Part shown: positions 58,361-64,000 of the stretch, in pieces
Position numbering within the stretch: the first letter of the stretch is position 1
Layout of the letters: each line of letters opens with the position of its first letter
NCBI GenBank assembly: GCA_018907035.1
Contig: JACCIC010000027.1
Span: 2,343,501-2,407,500, forward strand
Direction: 5' to 3'
DNA length: 64,000 nucleotides
Source of the DNA: Sycobia sp. Sy_11
Lineage: Eukaryota > Arthropoda > Insecta > Hymenoptera > Epichrysomallidae
Program-made: the position numbers and the translations under genes
The notes under the pieces: generated by a model
Database searches by the model: none
Told to the model about the DNA's origin: nothing
Seen by the model: only the letters and a program-made list of their open reading frames with translations

Positions 58361-59089
58361 ATGAATTCTAAACTCATAAAATTCAATAAATCAAGAAAAG
58401 AAATCAATAGAAGTCTTAAGGACATCTGCTCATTTAAACAGCACTGAAAATCGTATTGCCAGCAAAGCAGCCAAAGAAGCAGTTCTAATACAGCGTAAAA
58501 AATAAAATATAACAACGCCGCAAATATGTTAATACGAAAAAAAAAATGGCACTACATGCGATAGAAATATATTGTAATGACATATGGATAGAGGAAAAAA
58601 AAACAATAAAGACAAATTTTTTTCGAACTAAGTTAAATTTTACAATAATAGTTATTTATTTTTTAAAGTTCTTAATATTCTAAAAACATATCAAACTCGC
58701 CTAGTTATTTTGCTTTTCTTAAAAAATTTATTATAAATGTATACTTAGTCCTTAGTTTTATTTTTTAAGTAGTTAAAAATTGAATAAATTTTTATTATTT
58801 ATTAGACCAAATTTCTGTATCTAAAATTTATGTTCCTCGAAAAAAGTCCTATTTTCGTAACATAGATGGGGGCTACGCTGTGATTTTATCACCAAGCCAC
58901 GTAGAATCTAAACTTGCGAATGTATCTTTTTATAAAATGTTCTATATCATATTTAATTTTAAATAAATGAAATATACAAATTGGTTTTTAAACGTAGTAT
59001 TTTTATTATTTATAGTTATTGTATCATTTTCGTATTGTAATTAAATTTTTGGTCATTCTTACTGTTGCAGGTTGAAATTTTAATTGCAA

Positions 59090-59265
59090 TTAATTGTTTA
59101 ATTGTTTTTAATTGTTTTTAACATTTTTTTTATTTATTTATGCTTAATTATTATTATTTTTTTTAATTATAGGTTAAATAATAAGATCTTTGTATTAATA
59201 TTTTAAGAGTTGTAGTTGATTTTTTATTATCATTTTTTCTTACTTAGTTTTTACAATAAATATTG
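59090..59265. other. spacer at the centre of the palindrome
   Basis: The arms meet at complementary runs ending GAAATTTTAATTGCAAT (59088) and starting ATTGCAATTAAAATTTC (59264). The roughly 170 bases between are A/T runs such as TTAATTGTTTTTAATTG with no features. Confidence 0.75.
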
Positions 59266-59589
59266 CAATTAAAATTTCAACCTGCAACAGTAAGAATGAC
59301 CAAAAATTTAATTACAATACGAAAATGATACAATACTATAAATAATAAAATACTACGTTTAAAAACCAATTTGTATATTTCATTTATTTAAAATTAAATA
59401 TGATATAGAACATTTTATAAAAAGATACATTCGCAAGTTTAGGTTCTACGTGGCTTGGTGATAAAATCACAGCGTAGCCCCCATCTATGTTACGAAAATA
59501 GGACTTTTTTCGAGGAACATAAATTTTAGATTCAGAAATTTGGTCTAATAAATGATAAAAATTTATTCAATTTTTAACTACTTAAACAA

Positions 59590-59655
59590 TAAAACTAATA
59601 TAAATAATAAAAAACTAATATAAATAATAAAAAACTAATATAAAAAATATAATAT
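59590..59655 (+). repeat. short minisatellite in right arm only
   Basis: AAAAACTAATATAAATAAT is repeated about three times; the left arm has a single equivalent. It shows independent change after the arms formed. Confidence 0.8.
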
Positions 59656-60237
59656 AAATTATACATTTATAATAAATTTTTTAAGAAAAGCAAAATAACT
59701 AGGCGAGTTTGATTTATTTTTTACGCTGTATTAGAACTGCTTCTTTGGCTGCTTTGCTGGCAATACGATTTTCAGTGCTGTTTGAATGAGCAGATGTCCT
59801 TAAGACTTCTATTTTGATTTCTTTTCTTGATTTATTGAATTTTCTGAGTTTATAATTCATTTCATTAACTTTTTAATTAATGCGCTGAGATTGTGCAGTG
59901 AATTTCGTACACATTTTGAATATGCACATATATAAGATGAAGCTGTGTCGAGTGGATGGAGCATATCTGATACCAAGAAGTATTTAGCATATATCTGAAG
60001 CAAATGCTTCAACTGAAAAGGTAGAGAATTCGACTGTATATTGATAAAAATGTTTATCGGCCTTACAGTTTTTCTACATTAATATAATATACTAATATAA
60101 TGAGTATCGGGCCGTCCTTATTTATAATCACCACCGTACAATCTGAAATAGAAATTACAACTAAATAGTAAAATAAAAATTAAATTAAATAAAAAATAAA
60201 TAAAAAAGTTAGAATGATGTAAATTATATTAGAGTTT

Positions 60238-60275
60238 AGTCCTTGAAGATGAGTCGGAACTGTTCAAAACGTCGG
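60238..60275 (+). ncRNA. hammerhead-like motif, right arm
   Basis: Mirror copy of the previous motif, with GAGTCGG instead of GAGCCGG. Same core changes. Confidence 0.5.
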
Positions 60276-60637
60276 AAATGAAAAGTAAATTTAAATTTAA
60301 GCTGGTGGAGGAAATCAGATTCTCCTTTATTAACATAGAATATAGATTACTTTATTTGTATTATTTTTAATTTTTAATTTTTAATTTAATTGATTTTTTA
60401 TTTTATCTGTTATTAGTAATTTGTATTTTCAATTTTATGGGGGTTACTATAAACTAGGAGAGTCTGACTGTCATTCTACTAGTATAATATTTTATTATAT
60501 AAAGGCTGTAAGACCGATAAAAGTATTTATGAATCCACATTAAAATATATATATACCCTTAAGTATACATATCTCAGGGTTGAGATATTTTTTAATTAAC
60601 TTGTAATAATTTATAATTACTTTTTAATTTTTATCGA

Positions 60638-60692
<55 letters not shown>

Positions 60693-62102
60693 TTAATAAG
60701 GTATTATTTTCAATTAAATGAAAATTTAATTAATCATTATTTTTAATTAATACAATAGCTTGTGTTGATGAATTACTTTGTCATACTAAAACTGTAATGA
60801 TCAGATAAAGGAATCATGTATTTGAGTATATGGTCAATAACTGTATTACGGGCATCACGGTCCACGTTCGCGCAAATCGTATCATTGCGCTGGCAGCTGG
60901 TGTATTCTATCAATTCGTTCAACACTGTTTCCAAAACCGTGTAAAAAGTAGTGGCAACATCGCATTGTATACGATTTGATAGACAGCATGCGAGTGTTTA
61001 CGATTTTCTAAACGAATGAACCACAAATCCGAATAGAGTCGACCCAACCTCTCGACAAATGTCGTACAGCTGATCCGATAATATATATATATATAATTCA
61101 GGTATCAACATAACGATTACCTGATGAATGGAGATGGGTCTTGATACAATTCTTGGTCATGTATTCTAATGGATTATTCTTTTCTCTCCTAAAATGTTAA
61201 TTATCTCCATATTTAACTTTTTATGAATTAAAAATAATATCTAATTAAAATTTTATTTCAATAATAATTGTAATTTAATGATTAATTAAATAAACATGTA
61301 AACAATAATTCAATAGAAATTATTAATTATTAATGGCAAATTAATATATATATAATTTATATCAGTATATATTTCATTAAAAAAGTAGAGACAAACGGTT
61401 ATATACAGACGAGACATGACGGGCATCCAGAATTCAAATAAGTTCAGTTATTTTAAATTTCAATGTGCAAGTGATAGACAAAAACCTATAATTTAAGGTG
61501 CTATTTTTGAAGAAAAAAATTATTAAATAAATTCATCAAAAATGTAAAGCTTCCCAAAAGACACTTTGCTTCATCTCCCCTTCCCCAGAGTGGGACACGA
61601 GGGTATGAAGTATTTATATTTATATAATAAGATTCTTATATGTAAAGAAAATAAAAATAAGGTAATAGTACAAACATATTAATTTATTACGTATTAATAA
61701 ATTAAACAAATCGTATAATACGTATGGCCTTCTTTATTTTTAATTTTAAAGGGTCATTTAAAGTATAAATAATTATAAAAATAATGATAAATTAGAGTTT
61801 TGAAGGGGGCGGTTTGATTGTTCGTAAGTGATAATATTAATATTATAGATATAATCTGATGTTAATGCAACAAAGATAACTATTATTTTAGTTGCAAGGT
61901 ATCCAATATGCAAAATAGTGAAAAATTAGAGTGCAAAGAATATATAATTTTTACTTTAAATGAAAAATATAAAATCACCATCTTCTGGGAAAGTAAGCAG
62001 AACAGTATGATTGTATATTTAATAGAATTGGTTTGTACATAGAGAGCAAGTACAGCTTCTAAATATAATGGCATATTATATTCTACATTATAATTGTTGA
62101 AA

Positions 62103-62155
<53 letters not shown>

Positions 62156-63226
62156 TTTACAAAAATTATTTCTATATTATATATCGTGATATTTTTGGCG
62201 GGAATATATGTATAATTTTTGTATTTTGACATATTGACTTTATTTAATCTGACATATTTATTCCAAAAAATTACAATGTATGAAATACTAAAGAAAATTT
62301 TAGCCGTACAAGAATATATTTTAAAATAAAATTTTTATAATTACCTATTGAATAGATAGTAATGAAACTATTGAAAAGATACTTATTGAAAAAGATAGTA
62401 ATTTCTAATATATAAGTGCTATTGTCAAATAGTGTTACTTCATTAAAAATTATTTTAATATTTGAATCTGTAACAGTTTTCTTACAAAAAGTTTCTATAA
62501 AAGCTGTTTATTATATAAATTGTATAAATTATACAAAGTGCCAATCACTGTATAATGATGTGTAATATAAGAATAAATTTAAAAATTGCTTTATATAGAT
62601 AACTATATATTTAAATATTTATAATATAATATATTAATTTAGGAATTGTACTTACTCCTTACACAAAATTCAGTACTATAAATACACAATCATACTCTTC
62701 TACATTCCAAAATAATGATGGTTTTATGATATTTTACATTTGAATTAAAAATTATATATTCTTTTCACGTTACTTTTTCTTATCCGTTTTATATAATAGG
62801 AGTGCATATCGAAGTAATAACTCAAATGCATCAATTACACGTTGTGAAGACTCAAGACTCTCATTTCCTCCTAAAATTATGAGTTTTAATCGTAGCTAAA
62901 AGACTATCCTGCAAAAAAATAAAAATGTTTGAAATGTTGGGAATTAAAGTGCTTTAGTTGTCATAAAAAACGATTATAAAAAATTTTTAGGATGTATATA
63001 AATATTAAATCTGCGTAGGCAATAATAACATTTTTGCCTACATAAATATTATATATACTTTAGGTTAGGAAAAGAACAATTACTTTCCTATTATATTTTT
63101 ATATATATTTATTGGCTCAAGCTCGTACATCTTGCACCTCCCTGTAATTTCAAATTTCCGTATTACGTTACTATGTTTGCAATGTATTTGCATGCATGCA
63201 TATATGCATGCGTGTATTTATGTGCA

Positions 63227-63266
<40 letters not shown>

Positions 63267-63425
63267 TTTCTGCACCAGGCTTCATAATTCTTTATTTGAT
63301 TTGTACGGCATTGAATATTTTCTTCAGCGCCACCTATTCAAAAAATCAGAAATTAAAGTTCTCACTTTTTTATCTACAGAATTGACAACTTGCATTATAA
63401 CCATAATAAAATCTTATATTTCGTT

Positions 63426-63713
63426 TTACTCCCTCAATTCTATGAATAGAAAGATGAAACAAAGTTCATTCGATTCATTATTCAATTCTACATCCGGGGC
63501 TATCCAAGTTTGATCTGTACTATACGTATAAAATTTATAATATTTGTTGTTATTTAATGTTACTGCAAAGCGGCGATGTCTATAGTGCAGACGACAGTTA
63601 GATAAACATTTTCTTATTTTTTTAAAGTAACTTTGAAACATATTATGAAAGCAGTAAGGGATACCCCCAATTGTAGAATTATTCAAAGATACTAATAAAA
63701 TTTGTTTCAACAT
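63426..63713 (-). CDS. 95-residue ORF near the right end of the palindrome, unknown
   Basis: Mirror of the frame at 54674, starting MLKQILLVSLNNSTIGGIPY. The same comments apply. Both lie about 105 bases inside their TTAA end, reading inward. Confidence 0.3.
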   Translation of the reverse strand: MLKQILLVSLNNSTIGGIPYCFHNMFQSYFKKIRKCLSNCRLHYRHRRFAVTLNNNKYYKFYTYSTDQTWIAPDVELNNESNELCFIFLFIELRE

Positions 63714-63809
63714 TGTAAAACGTAAAATGAGGACGCAAAACGAAATCTACGATTTACATATTTTCATTTCCGTTTTAATAGTTCATCGTGGCGCTGGGAT
63801 CGCGCTATG

Positions 63810-63831
63810 GAGCACTCTTAAGAGTGCTCCG
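63810..63831. other. 22-bp perfect palindrome at the right end of the giant repeat
   Basis: GGAGCACTCTTAAGAGTGCTCC is self-complementary around TTAA. It arises because the end of the giant repeat (GGAGCACTC) and the start of the next sequence (GAGTGCTCC) share the terminal motif on either side of TTAA. Confidence 0.85.
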
Positions 63832-64000
63832 TACCTCTGACGGAAGTTAAAATCGATTGAAGCGCCCGATTTTGAATATACTGTGGAAGTTTACGGAACT
63901 CGAAGTGTACGAAAAATCCTGTTCTGTTTTATCGATTGTTCCAGTATTAATCAGGGCCGTAGTAGCCCAAGTTACATATGTAAATTATAAATGATCCATA
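63822..64000 (+). mobile_element. start of a second element with the same terminus (cut by window end)
   Basis: GAGTGCTCCGTACC follows TTAA directly and resembles the left end of the giant repeat (GAGTGCTCCATACC), then diverges (TCTGACGGAAGTTAAAATCG). Too short to classify. Confidence 0.45.

Larger units (their letters stand above)
54566..63821. mobile_element. 9.26-kb giant inverted repeat flanked by TTAA
   Basis: Left arm 54570-about 59090 and right arm about 59265-63817 are reverse complements with scattered substitutions and indels; spacer about 170 bp. The ends are TTAA/GAGTGCTCCATACC on the left and its complement with TTAA (63818-63821) on the right. A 185-bp stretch at about 58506-58690 has no partner in the right arm. 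The arms contain Penelope-like tails, small frames and several (TA)n tracts in mirror order. TTAA duplication suggests a piggyBac or Kolobok-type foldback element or a head-to-head inverted duplication. No transposase was found. Confidence 0.85.

Overview
This window is a stretch of invertebrate (almost certainly arthropod, probably insect) nuclear DNA made almost entirely of transposable elements in various states of decay. I found no convincing host gene. The evidence for an insect is the mix of families: Ty3/Gypsy LTR elements, mariner and Tc1 transposons of several lineages, Penelope-like elements with a GIY-YIG endonuclease, Helitrons, a Polinton/Maverick, RNase H-bearing non-LTR fragments and a tRNA-derived SINE, in a very AT-rich background full of long (TA)n tracts. 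A hymenopteran would fit, but the sequence does not prove it.

Layout. 1-3.4 kb: plus-strand Gypsy pol with many stops and frameshifts, followed by a separate retropepsin-like ORF. 4.2-5.1 kb: a small tandem repeat and GC-richer DNA. 5.6-11.0 kb: minus-strand Gypsy material; one element runs gag-RT-RNase H-integrase (11.0 to about 7.5 kb) with internal deletions, and a second Gag-like block with a 66-bp tandem repeat and zinc knuckles lies downstream. 11-14.4 kb: AT-rich DNA without recognised genes. 14.4-16 kb: a Penelope-like (PLE) remnant and a non-LTR RNase H fragment. 16.2-19.9 kb: a Helitron-like element carrying a nested TTAA-flanked Kolobok-like transposon. 20.9-31.5 kb: a graveyard of at least six mariner/Tc1 elements plus a non-LTR RT fragment. 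32.6-37.6 kb: PLE, Gypsy and three more Helitron-like pieces, with a piggyBac-type MITE inside a Gypsy integrase. 37.8-43.8 kb: a SINE, another PLE, large inverted arms and a pair of 410-bp direct repeats.

43.8-52.9 kb holds the most gene-rich element: a Polinton/Maverick (virus-like DNA transposon). It has a truncated packaging ATPase, a conserved protein of unknown function, a coiled-coil protein and an integrase with chromodomain on the plus strand, and a small conserved protein and a protein-primed-type family B DNA polymerase on the minus strand. The polymerase gene carries a probable 66-nt spliceosomal intron and is interrupted by a full-length mariner whose 347-residue transposase reading frame is intact. 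Capsid and protease genes of a complete Polinton are not seen.

54.57-63.82 kb is a 9.26-kb inverted repeat: two arms of about 4.5 kb around a spacer of about 170 bp, flanked on both sides by TTAA and inserted in a Helitron fragment. The same terminal sequence starts again immediately to the right, so another related element probably follows beyond the window.

No genes here work together as a host pathway. The functional units are element-encoded: Polinton replication, integration and packaging; mariner cut-and-paste; PLE endonuclease with hammerhead-like motifs; and Gypsy reverse transcription and integration. Nearly all are inactivated.
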